Shown here piece by piece: positions 33,055 to 41,194 of a stretch of 64,000 bases of DNA (positions are counted from its first letter, which is position 1; each line of letters begins with the position of its first letter). A program made the position numbers and the translations under genes. A model generated the notes under the pieces. That model saw only the letters and a list, made by a program, of their open reading frames with translations, was not told the DNA's origin and did no database searches. The stretch is from Halobacillus halophilus DSM 2266 (lineage in GTDB: Bacteria; Bacillota; Bacilli; Bacillales; Halobacillaceae): positions 496,001 through 560,000 of the forward strand of contig NC_017668.1 of NCBI RefSeq assembly GCF_000284515.1, written 5' to 3'.

Positions 33055-35109
33055 ATGTGGTTATCCAATGCGGATAAAGAACTGCGTGAGGAAGAATGGA
33101 ATACCACTCTTATGGAATTGGAAAATGACCAGTTTGTTGGCCGTAGTAGAGAATTGCAGCATTTTCGTGAATTTATTGAAAGCAGTAAGGACACTAAACG
33201 CATTTTACACGTTTATGGCATGGGAGGGATTGGTAAAACTTTCTTGATTCATGCATTTCAACGCCTGGCAGAACGCCTGGATGGAATGGTTTTCCTGGGG
33301 TTGGATAGTGAGGATTTTGCCCAGTCCCCTTCTATGCTTGCTGAGCAGTTATTATTTCAATTAGATGCTAAATTGTCCCTGAAACTCTCCAACTCTCATG
33401 AACCCCCTCTTAATCAGTGCCTGCATATGTTAAAAGAATCTTCTAAAAACCACCGAATTATTATAGCTGTCGATACTTATGAAAAGATAGGCTCACTGGA
33501 CCGCTGGTTCCGTGAAGTCTTTCTCAGATCCCTCCCTGAATCGATTTCGATCATTCTTGCCGGCCGCCATCCTCTGACAGCAGGCTGGATGGAGTCACCA
33601 GCCTGGCGGTCCATCATAACGCAAGTGAAACTAACAGCCTTTACCTATGACCAGACTCGACTGTATTTGAGTAAGGCAGGCGTAACGAAACACTCGGAGA
33701 TCCAGGACTATTGGCGCTTTACTAATGGGCATCCCCTTACCTTGTCCCTATCGGCAATGGCTTACGGCAATAAAGAAGATACAGATCATCATCCTCACGA
33801 AAAGCAAGAGATTCTCACCTATCTCACCTCAAAGTGGCTGAGTGAAGTAAACGACCCGGAGCTTCAGCGACTGTTAGAAGCTGCTGCCGTGCTGCGTCAC
33901 TTTGATCAAGCTACCCTTAATTTCATTTTAGATGAAAGAACGACCACCACCGCATTTACCAGGCTCACCTCTCTTTCCTTTGTGAACCGCACCAATCATG
34001 GATGGGGCATTCATGAAATTATCAGATCAGCCATTGTATTAAATATACAGGAGCGGACACCTGAACACTATGAGTCTTTAAAAAGGCGGAGTGCTTCCTA
34101 TTATCTTCAGCAAATAAATCGAAATCAGAGTTCTACCTGGGAGATTGCCGAATATTTTTACCATCTTGGTGAAGAGGTGATCCGCTCTGCATTTTTTCAG
34201 GAAAAAGACCAACAGAAAAAATATATTGAACCTGTCGGGGCACATAACTTCAAAGAGGTAGAAGAATATTTTCAGAAAAGAAACCGTTACGATCAAGACA
34301 GTGTAGCTCATTACTACAACCGGGAAACAGACACAACTTACCACTACTATGTATCCGCTGAACATAATCAAAAGGAAAATGATCTTATAGGAGCTGAGTA
34401 TGTAAGAAAATTAGGATTCAACGTGGGCAGGATTGTAAAAAACGAGGAAGGGGACATGGTTGGACTTTCCCTTATAGTGCCGATTAATAAGCACACCATT
34501 GAACAATTAAAAAAAGAGCCGGTTTCCCGGGCTTACTTCAGCCAGTTATCCAAGGAAGAGGTAGAAGAATACCGTGTAGATGAAGATTCTTATGCAGGGT
34601 GGTTTATTCGGATGCTGGATTGTTTAAATCCGGAAGATAGTCATACACGGTCTTTTCTCTTGTACAGTTTATTTCCACTTTTATTGTCCGGGGGCAGAAT
34701 CATCACTTCTACCCCCATTCCTTTCTTTCAGCAATTAACTCAGGCTTTTGGATTCGAAAAGGTTCCGAATGCTACTCATTATGATTTTGGTCCTGATCAG
34801 CCTTCTCCAACATTTCTACTGGACGTGAGAGGACCGCGTTTAATCCAGTATTTAAAACAATTTTCACAGACTGTTTCTCTTGAGAAAGATCATGTGCTTC
34901 ATGTCGCAGACCGTCACCAGTTAACGAAACGGGAAAAAGAAATCCTGCTGAGTATTCACGGGGAACTTTCTAATAAAGCCATAGCCGAGCAACTGCATAT
35001 TACTGAAATTACCGTAAAAAAACATGTGGGCAGCATTCTGAAAAAGTTTCAGGTTAAAAACCGAACCCAGCTCATGAAAAGAATTATGGAAATGTCTCCT
35101 TACCTTTAA
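33055..35109 (+). CDS. STAND ATPase-LuxR transcriptional regulator with central GNAT-like region
   Basis: 684 residues. The N-terminal NTPase has FVGRSRELQHF, the P-loop GMGGIGKT (55-62), Walker B IIIAVDTYEK and a sensor-like IILAGRHPLT. Residues about 390-560 (HYYNRETDTTYHYYVSAEHN, then GLSLIVPINKHTIEQL) look like an acetyltransferase-fold sensor, which is tentative. The C-terminus is a LuxR/GerE HTH (LTKREKEILLSIHGELSNKA, then ITEITVKKHVGSILKKF). It resembles LAL-type regulators that oligomerise on ligand binding. GGAGGG precedes the ATG. No partner operon is obvious. Confidence 0.83.
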   Translation: MWLSNADKELREEEWNTTLMELENDQFVGRSRELQHFREFIESSKDTKRILHVYGMGGIGKTFLIHAFQRLAERLDGMVFLGLDSEDFAQSPSMLAEQLLFQLDAKLSLKLSNSHEPPLNQCLHMLKESSKNHRIIIAVDTYEKIGSLDRWFREVFLRSLPESISIILAGRHPLTAGWMESPAWRSIITQVKLTAFTYDQTRLYLSKAGVTKHSEIQDYWRFTNGHPLTLSLSAMAYGNKEDTDHHPHEKQEILTYLTSKWLSEVNDPELQRLLEAAAVLRHFDQATLNFILDERTTTTAFTRLTSLSFVNRTNHGWGIHEIIRSAIVLNIQERTPEHYESLKRRSASYYLQQINRNQSSTWEIAEYFYHLGEEVIRSAFFQEKDQQKKYIEPVGAHNFKEVEEYFQKRNRYDQDSVAHYYNRETDTTYHYYVSAEHNQKENDLIGAEYVRKLGFNVGRIVKNEEGDMVGLSLIVPINKHTIEQLKKEPVSRAYFSQLSKEEVEEYRVDEDSYAGWFIRMLDCLNPEDSHTRSFLLYSLFPLLLSGGRIITSTPIPFFQQLTQAFGFEKVPNATHYDFGPDQPSPTFLLDVRGPRLIQYLKQFSQTVSLEKDHVLHVADRHQLTKREKEILLSIHGELSNKAIAEQLHITEITVKKHVGSILKKFQVKNRTQLMKRIMEMSPYL

Positions 35110-35127
35110 GCTCCCCCAAGACCTGAA

Positions 35128-35484
35128 TTAATGAGATTCCGGAGGCTTAATAATCGTATATTTTCCTATAACAGGAAGGGGTTTTTCTTCCCCTTTGGAG
35201 GCATTGATAATTCCCATGATCAAAAGAGCTAAGATTAAGAGGTTTCCAATAGGGAGAATGATCAGCCAGCCGAGAATAGGGACCACGGTTCCCACTGTAT
35301 TAACGGCTAAAAGCAACAGAAACAAAAGAAAACCCTGGTTTCCATGATACATGGCAAATTTTGAGTCTTTAGCGGCCAAGAGAGGGAGGAAAAATACAAG
35401 ATACGCTAAGATGGCAATGACCTTATTGTCTTCAATATCCTTTGCAACTCCGCTGTTATTTTTAACATTTTGTGAATCCATCAT
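35128..35484 (-). CDS. DUF4870 (Tic20-like) membrane protein
   Basis: 118 residues with three or four membrane helices. VIAILAYLVFFLPLLAAKDS, FAMYHGNQGFLLFLLLLAVN and GIINASKGEEKPLPVIGKYT match DUF4870, a widespread small membrane family of unknown role. AAAGGCGG precedes tandem ATG codons (35484/35481). It converges on the STAND regulator gene (18 bases apart) and is transcribed away from the lipoprotein gene across a 200-base spacer with two palindromes. Confidence 0.85.
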   Translation of the reverse strand: MMDSQNVKNNSGVAKDIEDNKVIAILAYLVFFLPLLAAKDSKFAMYHGNQGFLLFLLLLAVNTVGTVVPILGWLIILPIGNLLILALLIMGIINASKGEEKPLPVIGKYTIIKPPESH

Positions 35485-35550
35485 GTCGCCCGCCTTTCTG
35501 TTTAATGTAAATGCTGTACTTTAAAAGTAATACGGATGTTCACCAAAAGG

Positions 35551-35570
35551 AATTATACCTAGGTATAATT
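35551..35570. promoter_or_regulatory. Perfect 20-bp palindrome in a divergent promoter region
   Basis: AATTATACCTAGGTATAATT, in the spacer between the divergent DUF4870 and lipoprotein genes. A related site TATACTGGGGTATA lies at 35593-35606, with centres 39 bases apart. Both contain a TATAAT-like -10. Probable tandem operators for one dimeric regulator. Confidence 0.55.
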
Positions 35571-35688
35571 TTTTCGATGGATCCATAAAAACTATACTGG
35601 GGTATAATTTTTCTTTTCGTGTTTGCTTGGTAAGCTTAATGAGAAAGAGACGGACTGGTAAAGGCAATTAAAAAGGAGGGCGTCTTTA

Positions 35689-36516
35689 ATGAAGCTGCCG
35701 GTATTCATTCGTTTTATCTCAATCGCCATGATGTTTATGTGGGTACTTTCTGGATGCGGTGGATCGGACAGTACGAATGAAAAGGAAAACAATGATCAAG
35801 CCGTAGAAGAATCCAGTGGAGAGGAAATGGATGAAGAAAACAGTACGGAGGAAGTAAGCGAAGTGACGAATACTAATACAGAAAGCAGTGAGGGGGAAGG
35901 GAGCGAAAGTACGGACACCGAAGCAGAGTGGGATGTGAGTAAACTCCAGCAAATCAAAGGGTTTACGGATATTATGGATAAGTTCTCTCTTATATCCTAT
36001 TCTTTTGATTCCCCTGGAAGCAGTTTAAAGATTACGATGCAAAGAGTGGGCGAAGAAGAAGTGGATGGGGAGTTAACGAACCATATCAAAGTTAACATGG
36101 AAGAAGACGGAGGATCAGGAGAGGCTATAGAGCTGTGGGTAAGCAGTGAAGGTGAAACGAAACGCATGGTTGCCGGAGGAGAGCGAATGGAAGGCGAAAT
36201 GCTGCAAATGGCAGGGCAATCCTATGTGATGATGCTCTTAATGCCTTTTAACATGACAGATCGCACGGAAGTGACGGATATCTTGAAAAACCAGACTGAA
36301 TACCCGGGTGTGAAGGTATCAAAACTCGGCAAGGATCAGAAGACAATTGGAGAAGTGAAAATGGATACTTACACATATGAAGTGACAAGTGAAGGAGAAA
36401 AATCCACCTGGGAAGTCGGGGATTTAGGAGACTATCAAGTTATGACCAGCTGGAAGGTGCAACAGGACCAGGGAGATGCCAGCTTTCAGATTTCAGATTT
36501 AGAACTTCGGAAGTAA
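35689..36516 (+). CDS. Secreted lipoprotein with acidic linker, function unknown
   Basis: 275 residues. The lipobox LSGC follows a hydrophobic signal (about residues 1-22). Next comes a Glu/Ser/Asn/Thr-rich low-complexity linker (about 25-80) and a folded C-terminal domain with many beta-type segments (LKITMQRVGEEEVDGELTNH). This layout is typical of Bacillaceae lipoproteins that bind or carry a hydrophobic molecule; no family name is claimed. AAAGGAGG precedes the ATG. The extreme acidity fits a halophile. Own terminator. Confidence 0.75.
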   Translation: MKLPVFIRFISIAMMFMWVLSGCGGSDSTNEKENNDQAVEESSGEEMDEENSTEEVSEVTNTNTESSEGEGSESTDTEAEWDVSKLQQIKGFTDIMDKFSLISYSFDSPGSSLKITMQRVGEEEVDGELTNHIKVNMEEDGGSGEAIELWVSSEGETKRMVAGGERMEGEMLQMAGQSYVMMLLMPFNMTDRTEVTDILKNQTEYPGVKVSKLGKDQKTIGEVKMDTYTYEVTSEGEKSTWEVGDLGDYQVMTSWKVQQDQGDASFQISDLELRK

Positions 36517-36627
36517 AGATGCAGCTCTTCTATCATAAAGCGTTTTTTTATAGGATTTTTTTAAAGCGTAGTATTTAACACTATTCAGGATCGGTAGAAG
36601 TGAAAAGAAAATCTAGTGATATCGGAA

Positions 36628-36659
36628 AGAGACTTCCTAGAAAAGGAAGTCTTTTTTTT
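36628..36659 (+). terminator. Terminator after the lipoprotein gene
   Basis: Stem AGACTTCCT / AGGAAGTCT followed by eight T residues. Confidence 0.85.
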
Positions 36660-36660
36660 G

Positions 36661-37040
36661 TGTGAGAGCACAAAGACTTATAATCTCAAAGTTTAAATAA
36701 ATCCAATAAAAGATGTTCACAATTCATACTGAAACACGGTGAAAAACGTCCCCGCACCTGTTTAAGACCTTTTTATCAATTTAATAAGTTTTTTCATAAA
36801 TAGTTCAAATGACCTGGATCCTATGTGTATCAAGGGTTTTCCGATGTGTTTTTTTAAGAAACAGAGGATAAGGACTTATGAGGCGCTTTGCTAAAGCATT
36901 GACACTAAAATTTACCATCAAGCACGTGTCATCACCTCATTGCCTAACAAACCGCTATTGAGCGGCTTTGACTTATTTGCGCTCCTTTATTAGTGTCTAA
37001 TTGTGCACTTGCCAGAAATTTCAGAAAAAATAAGTTCTTG
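36661..37040 (+). other. Long AT-rich leader upstream of ectA
   Basis: About 380 bases without a gene. It holds small hairpins (GCTTTGCTAAAGC near 36888; CCGCTATTGAGCGG near 36950) and TTGACA-like hexamers near 36898 and 36969, but no promoter with a convincing -10 partner. Ectoine genes are usually salt-induced, so regulatory signals are expected here. Confidence 0.4.
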
Positions 37041-37051
37041 AGGTGATATCA

Positions 37052-37555
37052 ATTCCAACAACTACAAAGGAAGTAAAAAAATATCAATTTTGTGAACCAG
37101 AGAAATCAGATGGAGCAGAAGTGTATGAAATGATTGAAAATATCCCCATTCTTGACTTGAATTCCTCTTACAGCTACCTGCTGTGGTGCGAATTTTTCAG
37201 CGATACCTCAGTAGTCGTAAAGGATGAAGGGAACACGGTTGGATTTATTTCAGGATTTATCCACCCCTCTTCACCAGATACCTTATTTATTTGGCAGGTG
37301 GCGGTAGCTGAATCGGAGCGAGGGCAAGGCCTCGCCACTAGGATGATTGATCATATTGTGGGGCGTCATGAAGATGTGAACTATATAGAAGCGACAGTTT
37401 CCCCTTCCAACAAACCTTCCCAACAATTATTTAAGGGTTTTGCCAAGAAGAAAGAAGTGCCTTGTGATATCAGTGTGTGTTTTGAGGAAGACGATTTCCC
37501 AGGGGATGACCATGAGCAAGAGAACACGTTTAAAATTGGACCACTAAAAAACTAG
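37052..37555 (+). CDS. ectA: L-2,4-diaminobutyrate acetyltransferase (ectoine synthesis step 2)
   Basis: About 167 residues, a GNAT enzyme making N-gamma-acetyl-diaminobutyrate. FCEPEKSDGAEVYEMIENIP then LDLNSSYSYLLWCEFF is the EctA hallmark, and VAVAESERGQGLATRMIDHI is the acetyl-CoA site. The start is unusual: GAGGTGAT (37040-37047) is an excellent ribosome binding site, and 8 bases after GAGG lies in-frame ATT (37052). The only standard codon, GTG 37043, lies inside that site. ATT is therefore the likely start. First gene of ectABC. Confidence 0.92.
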   Translation: MPTTTKEVKKYQFCEPEKSDGAEVYEMIENIPILDLNSSYSYLLWCEFFSDTSVVVKDEGNTVGFISGFIHPSSPDTLFIWQVAVAESERGQGLATRMIDHIVGRHEDVNYIEATVSPSNKPSQQLFKGFAKKKEVPCDISVCFEEDDFPGDDHEQENTFKIGPLKN

Positions 37556-37570
37556 GAGGACCTACTTTTA

Positions 37571-38860
37571 ATGACTAATTCTAATCAAAAAACGGACATG
37601 AGTGTTTTTGAAAATCTTGAATCAGAAGTACGAAGCTACAGCCGTAGTTTTCCAACTACATTTGAAAAGGCTAAGGGTTATCATATGTGGGACGGGAATG
37701 GCAACTCCTACATTGACTTTTTTGCAGGTGCAGGAGCCCTTAACTATGGACATAACGACGATGCTATGCAGCAAAAGCTGATTGAATATATACAAAGTGA
37801 TGGATTGCTACACAGTCTGGATATGGCGACAAATGCCCGGGCTGAGTTTTTGAAAAAGTTTAACGAAGTTATTCTAGAGCCGAGAAATATGAGCTACAAA
37901 ATTATGTTTCCTGGTCCTACAGGCACCAATACCGTTGAGAGTGCACTTAAAATTGCCAGAAAAGTAACCGGCCGTGAAAAGGTGGTCACGTTTACGAATG
38001 CCTTCCACGGCATGACGATCGGTGCGCTCTCCGTTACCGGAAATGCCTTTAAACGTCACGGAGCTGGAATTCCGCTAACATACAGCATGGCGATGCCGTA
38101 CGACGATTACATGGATGGCTACGATTCCCTGGATTACCTTGAAAGAATGATTCAGGACGGCGGAAGCGGTATTGATCTTCCAGCTGCTATTATCCTGGAA
38201 ACTGTTCAGGGAGAAGGCGGAATTAATGCAGCAAGCTTCGAATGGCTGAAAAAAGTGGAAGAACTGTGCCGTCGTCTGGATATCATGCTGATTGTAGATG
38301 ACGTGCAGGCAGGATGCGGGCGCACAGGTACATTCTTTAGTTTTGAAAAAGCAGGAATTTCACCAGATGTAGTGTGCCTGTCCAAGTCGATCAGTGGAAG
38401 CGGACTGCCCATGGCGATTACCTTGATCAAGCCTGAGTATGACCAGTGGGGTCCAGGTGAACACAACGGTACATTCCGTGGGAACAACCTGGCCTTCGTT
38501 ACAGCAACAGAGGCATTAGATTATTGGAAAACGAATGAATTCAGCGAATCGATCGAAGAGAAGAGTGGACTTTTCCAAAAACGCCTGTACCAGTTTGTAA
38601 AAGATTATCCGGAACTGGAAGGTGAGGTTCGCGGGCGCGGATTGATGCTCGGGATCGCCAGTAAAAAAGAAGGACTGGCAGGGCAAATTGCCGCTGAATC
38701 CTTCAAAAAGGGTCTGATTATTGAAACATCCGGACCAGATGATGAAGTCCTTAAGATGCTGCCTCCTTTAATAATCGACGAAGAAGGTATCTCTAAAGGT
38801 TTAGATATTATTGAAGAAAGCATAAAAGCCGTGCTAGGCAAGGAGGAAGCAAAAGTATGA
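37571..38860 (+). CDS. ectB: Diaminobutyrate-2-oxoglutarate transaminase
   Basis: 429 residues, a class III PLP aminotransferase converting aspartate semialdehyde plus glutamate to L-2,4-diaminobutyrate, the first step of ectoine synthesis. PLP contacts: [41 protein letters not shown] and the Schiff-base Lys in [26 protein letters not shown] is typical of EctB. AGGAGG precedes the ATG. It is 15 bases after ectA and overlaps ectC by ATGA. Confidence 0.95.
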   Translation: MTNSNQKTDMSVFENLESEVRSYSRSFPTTFEKAKGYHMWDGNGNSYIDFFAGAGALNYGHNDDAMQQKLIEYIQSDGLLHSLDMATNARAEFLKKFNEVILEPRNMSYKIMFPGPTGTNTVESALKIARKVTGREKVVTFTNAFHGMTIGALSVTGNAFKRHGAGIPLTYSMAMPYDDYMDGYDSLDYLERMIQDGGSGIDLPAAIILETVQGEGGINAASFEWLKKVEELCRRLDIMLIVDDVQAGCGRTGTFFSFEKAGISPDVVCLSKSISGSGLPMAITLIKPEYDQWGPGEHNGTFRGNNLAFVTATEALDYWKTNEFSESIEEKSGLFQKRLYQFVKDYPELEGEVRGRGLMLGIASKKEGLAGQIAAESFKKGLIIETSGPDDEVLKMLPPLIIDEEGISKGLDIIEESIKAVLGKEEAKV

Positions 38861-39249
38861 ATGTAGTAAAACTTGAAGATCTAATCGGAACAGAACGCGA
38901 AGTAAAAGACGATAATTGGAAAAGCCGAAGGTTCCTTCTAAAGGATGATAATGTAGGCTTCAGCCTTCATGATACGGTGCTTTACGCCGGCACAGAAACG
39001 TATATTTGGTACAAGCATCATATTGAAGCGGTGTACTGCATTGAAGGAGAAGCTGAGATTGAAACGCTTAAAGATGGGAAGAAATATCAGATAAAACCGG
39101 GTACGATGTATTGCCTCGATGGACATGAGAAGCATTATTTACGTGCGAAAACGGATTTCCGTGTGGTTTGTGTATTCAATCCTGCACTGGTAGGAAATGA
39201 AGTACATGATGAAGAAGGTGTTTACCGCCTGCCGGAAGAAAGTAAATAA
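38857..39249 (+). CDS. ectC: L-ectoine synthase
   Basis: A 130-residue cupin enzyme that cyclises N-gamma-acetyl-diaminobutyrate to ectoine, the compatible solute of halophiles. [38 protein letters not shown] and [14 protein letters not shown] are the conserved cupin/iron-site blocks. Translationally coupled to ectB (ATGA), with AAGGAGGAAGC upstream. Last gene of the operon: no ectD hydroxylase or aspartokinase gene follows, so ectoine rather than hydroxyectoine is the expected product from this locus. Confidence 0.95.
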   Translation: MNVVKLEDLIGTEREVKDDNWKSRRFLLKDDNVGFSLHDTVLYAGTETYIWYKHHIEAVYCIEGEAEIETLKDGKKYQIKPGTMYCLDGHEKHYLRAKTDFRVVCVFNPALVGNEVHDEEGVYRLPEESK

Positions 39250-39253
39250 AAAC

Positions 39254-39293
39254 GAAGAGCGCTTGGAAGTCATTTTACTTCCAAGCGCTCTTT
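39254..39293. terminator. Terminator of ectABC
   Basis: GAGCGCTTGGAAGT pairs with ACTTCCAAGCGCTC, followed by TTTTT. Probably shared with the converging FbpA-like gene. Confidence 0.85.
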
Positions 39294-39312
39294 TTAATGG
39301 ACAGCGAGCTGG

Positions 39313-39471
39313 TTAACCAATTTTATCCTTGAGAAGATCGTATTCACTTTCCAGGTTTTCCAGTGGCATATTTAAAAGGTTCTTTCGTTTATATTTGTAA
39401 TTACGAGTTTGAGTTAGTTGGCAGATTAGGAAGTTCCTGCGCTGAATCACGGCATCTCGAAGTCTGGACAT
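39313..39471 (-). CDS. FbpA-family (Fur-regulated basic protein-like) small protein
   Basis: 52 residues, too short for routine callers: MSRLRDAVIQRRNFLICQL, then a basic middle (NYKYKRKNLLN) and MPLENLESEYDLLKDKIG. This matches the FbpA pattern (LR-AVE-RK-LI-KL ... LTL-ELE-EY). A strong site AAAGGAGG lies 8 bases before ATG 39471. In B. subtilis FbpA is iron-regulated; here no Fur box is visible. Instead a SAM-I riboswitch with terminator lies directly upstream, so expression should respond to S-adenosylmethionine. A cysteine is present. Molecular role unknown. Confidence 0.72.
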   Translation of the reverse strand: MSRLRDAVIQRRNFLICQLTQTRNYKYKRKNLLNMPLENLESEYDLLKDKIG

Positions 39472-39544
39472 TGATGATTCCTCCTTTGTTTATGAAAAAA
39501 ATTTAACGTTACCTGAATCTATAAACTTATTAAGGTATATCAAC

Positions 39545-39577
39545 AAAACAAAACCCCTTCTAGTGAGAAGAGGTTGT
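39545..39577 (-). terminator. Riboswitch-controlled intrinsic terminator
   Basis: On the minus strand AACCTCTTCT / AGAAGGGGTT pair around CACT, followed by TTGTTTTGTTG. It lies between the SAM-I aptamer and the FbpA-like gene and is the expected OFF structure. Confidence 0.75.
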
Positions 39578-39590
39578 GCGTTCGTTGTCC

Positions 39591-39702
39591 TCTCCTTATC
39601 TTTCAGACCATGGTCTGCTGGAAGGAGCACCTTCTATGACTTTGATAGAGGTTGCTGCGGGATCAAAAGACCAGTTTCCTCCCCCGGCTCGTTATAAGGA
39701 AT
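39591..39702 (-). promoter_or_regulatory. SAM-I (S-box) riboswitch aptamer
   Basis: Read on the minus strand, P1 is TCCTTAT ... ATAAGGA. The conserved core follows in order: CGAG, GGGGGAGGAAACTGG, GATCCCGCAGCAACC, AGAAGGTGCT, TTCCAGCA and TGAAAGATAAGG. This is the SAM-I consensus (compare GCAACC, AAGGTGCTA--TCC-GCA and the GAAGATAAG end of yitJ). Binding of SAM stabilises the aptamer and favours the downstream terminator. The only gene downstream is the FbpA-like small protein at 39313-39471. Confidence 0.9.
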
Positions 39703-39935
39703 TCGGTTTTAAAGTACACAATTTTATATGTACCACATAACAGAATATGTTAATCATATTTTGGAAAATCAATTCGGAATCGTTCATAATTATTATGCAA
39801 AAAATGACGAATTTATTCGATCTCCAATGAAAAAAATCGAAAGATAACAATGATCGCAATCATTTCGCAATTCACATCCAGATTTTATGCAATAAGTGTT
39901 GTATTTTCCGAAAATTTAAAATAATATAAATCTAA

Positions 39936-39957
39936 ACATACTAACCAGTAGGTATGT
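39936..39957. promoter_or_regulatory. TetR-type operator and promoter of the acyl-CoA dehydrogenase operon
   Basis: ACATACTAACCAGTAGGTATGT, a 22-bp near-palindrome 46 bases before the first acyl-CoA dehydrogenase gene. Just upstream are TTGTAT and TAATAT with a 17-base spacer, so the site covers the expected transcription start. It closely matches 20772-20795. Confidence 0.65.
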
Positions 39958-40002
39958 TGATTATCCATCTTTTTTAAAATAACAAAGATTGGGGATAGTG
40001 GT

Positions 40003-41172
40003 ATGCATTTGCGATTAACAGAAGAACAGGAAATGGTTAAAAAGACCATTCGTAAATTTGTAGAAAAGGAATTAATACCTTTAGAAAATGATGTGCTCCG
40101 CAACGAGCGGGAAGGAAAGCCAAGCCTTCCCGAAGGCAAGATGAAGGAGCTCCAGATGAAGGCGAAGGAAGCTGGATTTTGGGGAATCAATACCCCGGAG
40201 GAATATGGCGGTGCTGATCTTGGACAGATGATGCTTGCCATTGTGCAAATGGAAGTAGCAAGGACATTCGTTCCTTTCCAGTTTGGCGGTTCAGCCGACA
40301 ACATTCTGTATTACGGAAATGAGGAGCAGAAGCAGAAATATCTGATCCCTACCATTAACGGCGAGTTAAAATCCTGTTTTGCCATGACAGAGCCCGGAGC
40401 TGGTTCTGATACGCGGAATATCCGCATGACTGCTGTGAAAGACGGAAATGAGTGGGTGTTAAATGGAGAGAAAACATTTATCACCGGCGGAAATGAAGCG
40501 GACTTTGTCATGGTCATTGCGGTCACCGACAAGGAACTTCACCAATCGTCAGCTGGAAGAGAAGGGGTTACCTGCTTTATTGCCGACCGTTCGATGGGAT
40601 GGAAGTCTGAATACATCCATACGATGGGCGAGTGGGGTCCGGCGGCGCTCGTTTTCGATAACGTGAGGGTACCGGAAGAAAATATTTTAGGTGAGATAAA
40701 CCGGGGGTATGAACTTGGACTTGAATGGATTGGTTTTGCCAGGTGGGTTGTTGGCGCGAGAGCTGTGGGAGCAGCAGAACGGTTATTAAATATGGCGATT
40801 GATTATGCCAATGAGCGCGAGACTTTCGGAAAGCCGATCGGAACTCGTCAGGCTATTCAGTGGCAGATTGCCGATTCAGCGGTAGAGATCGAAGCAGCCA
40901 AATGGCTTGTATTGAACGCCGCTTTTACGCTCGACAACGGAGAGGATAATCGTCACTACGCTTCAATGGCTAAACTGTACGGCGCGACCATGGGGAATAA
41001 CGTGGTAGACCGAGTGCTTCAAATCCATGGTGGTATGGGCTACACAAGAGAGCTTCCAATCGAGCGTTGGTACCGTGAAGCTAGACTATGGAGGATTTAT
41101 GACGGTACAGACGAAATTCAGCGATTAATCATTTCCAGGAATCTATTAAAAGGACATGTGAAAATCGGCTAG
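40003..41172 (+). CDS. Acyl-CoA dehydrogenase
   Basis: A 389-residue FAD enzyme that makes the 2,3-enoyl-CoA. Family blocks: PEEYGGADLG, CFAMTEPGAGSDTRNIRM (FAD/substrate), WVLNGEKTFITGG, IQIHGGMGYT-type (LQIHGGMGYTRELPIERWYR) and the catalytic-Glu region IYDGTDEIQRLI. It opens an operon with SDR, MaoC pair, a second ACAD and a second SDR, behind a TetR-type operator. Substrate chain type is unknown. The ATG at 40003 follows GGGGATAGTGGT, a weak ribosome binding site. Confidence 0.9.
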   Translation: MHLRLTEEQEMVKKTIRKFVEKELIPLENDVLRNEREGKPSLPEGKMKELQMKAKEAGFWGINTPEEYGGADLGQMMLAIVQMEVARTFVPFQFGGSADNILYYGNEEQKQKYLIPTINGELKSCFAMTEPGAGSDTRNIRMTAVKDGNEWVLNGEKTFITGGNEADFVMVIAVTDKELHQSSAGREGVTCFIADRSMGWKSEYIHTMGEWGPAALVFDNVRVPEENILGEINRGYELGLEWIGFARWVVGARAVGAAERLLNMAIDYANERETFGKPIGTRQAIQWQIADSAVEIEAAKWLVLNAAFTLDNGEDNRHYASMAKLYGATMGNNVVDRVLQIHGGMGYTRELPIERWYREARLWRIYDGTDEIQRLIISRNLLKGHVKIG

Positions 41173-41194
41173 ATATTAAGGGAGGAAAATGGAC

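Noticed and set aside
36890-36990. Sigma-A promoter for ectABC from the TTGACA/TTGACT hexamers
   Set aside because: Neither has a recognisable -10 at 16-18 bases; the real promoter may use another sigma factor or lie elsewhere in the leader.
39836-39870. AATGATCGCAATCATT-like sequence as a Fur box for the neighbouring FbpA-like gene
   Set aside because: It does not fit the 7-1-7 Fur consensus and lies upstream of the riboswitch on the other operon's side; the visible control element is the SAM-I riboswitch.
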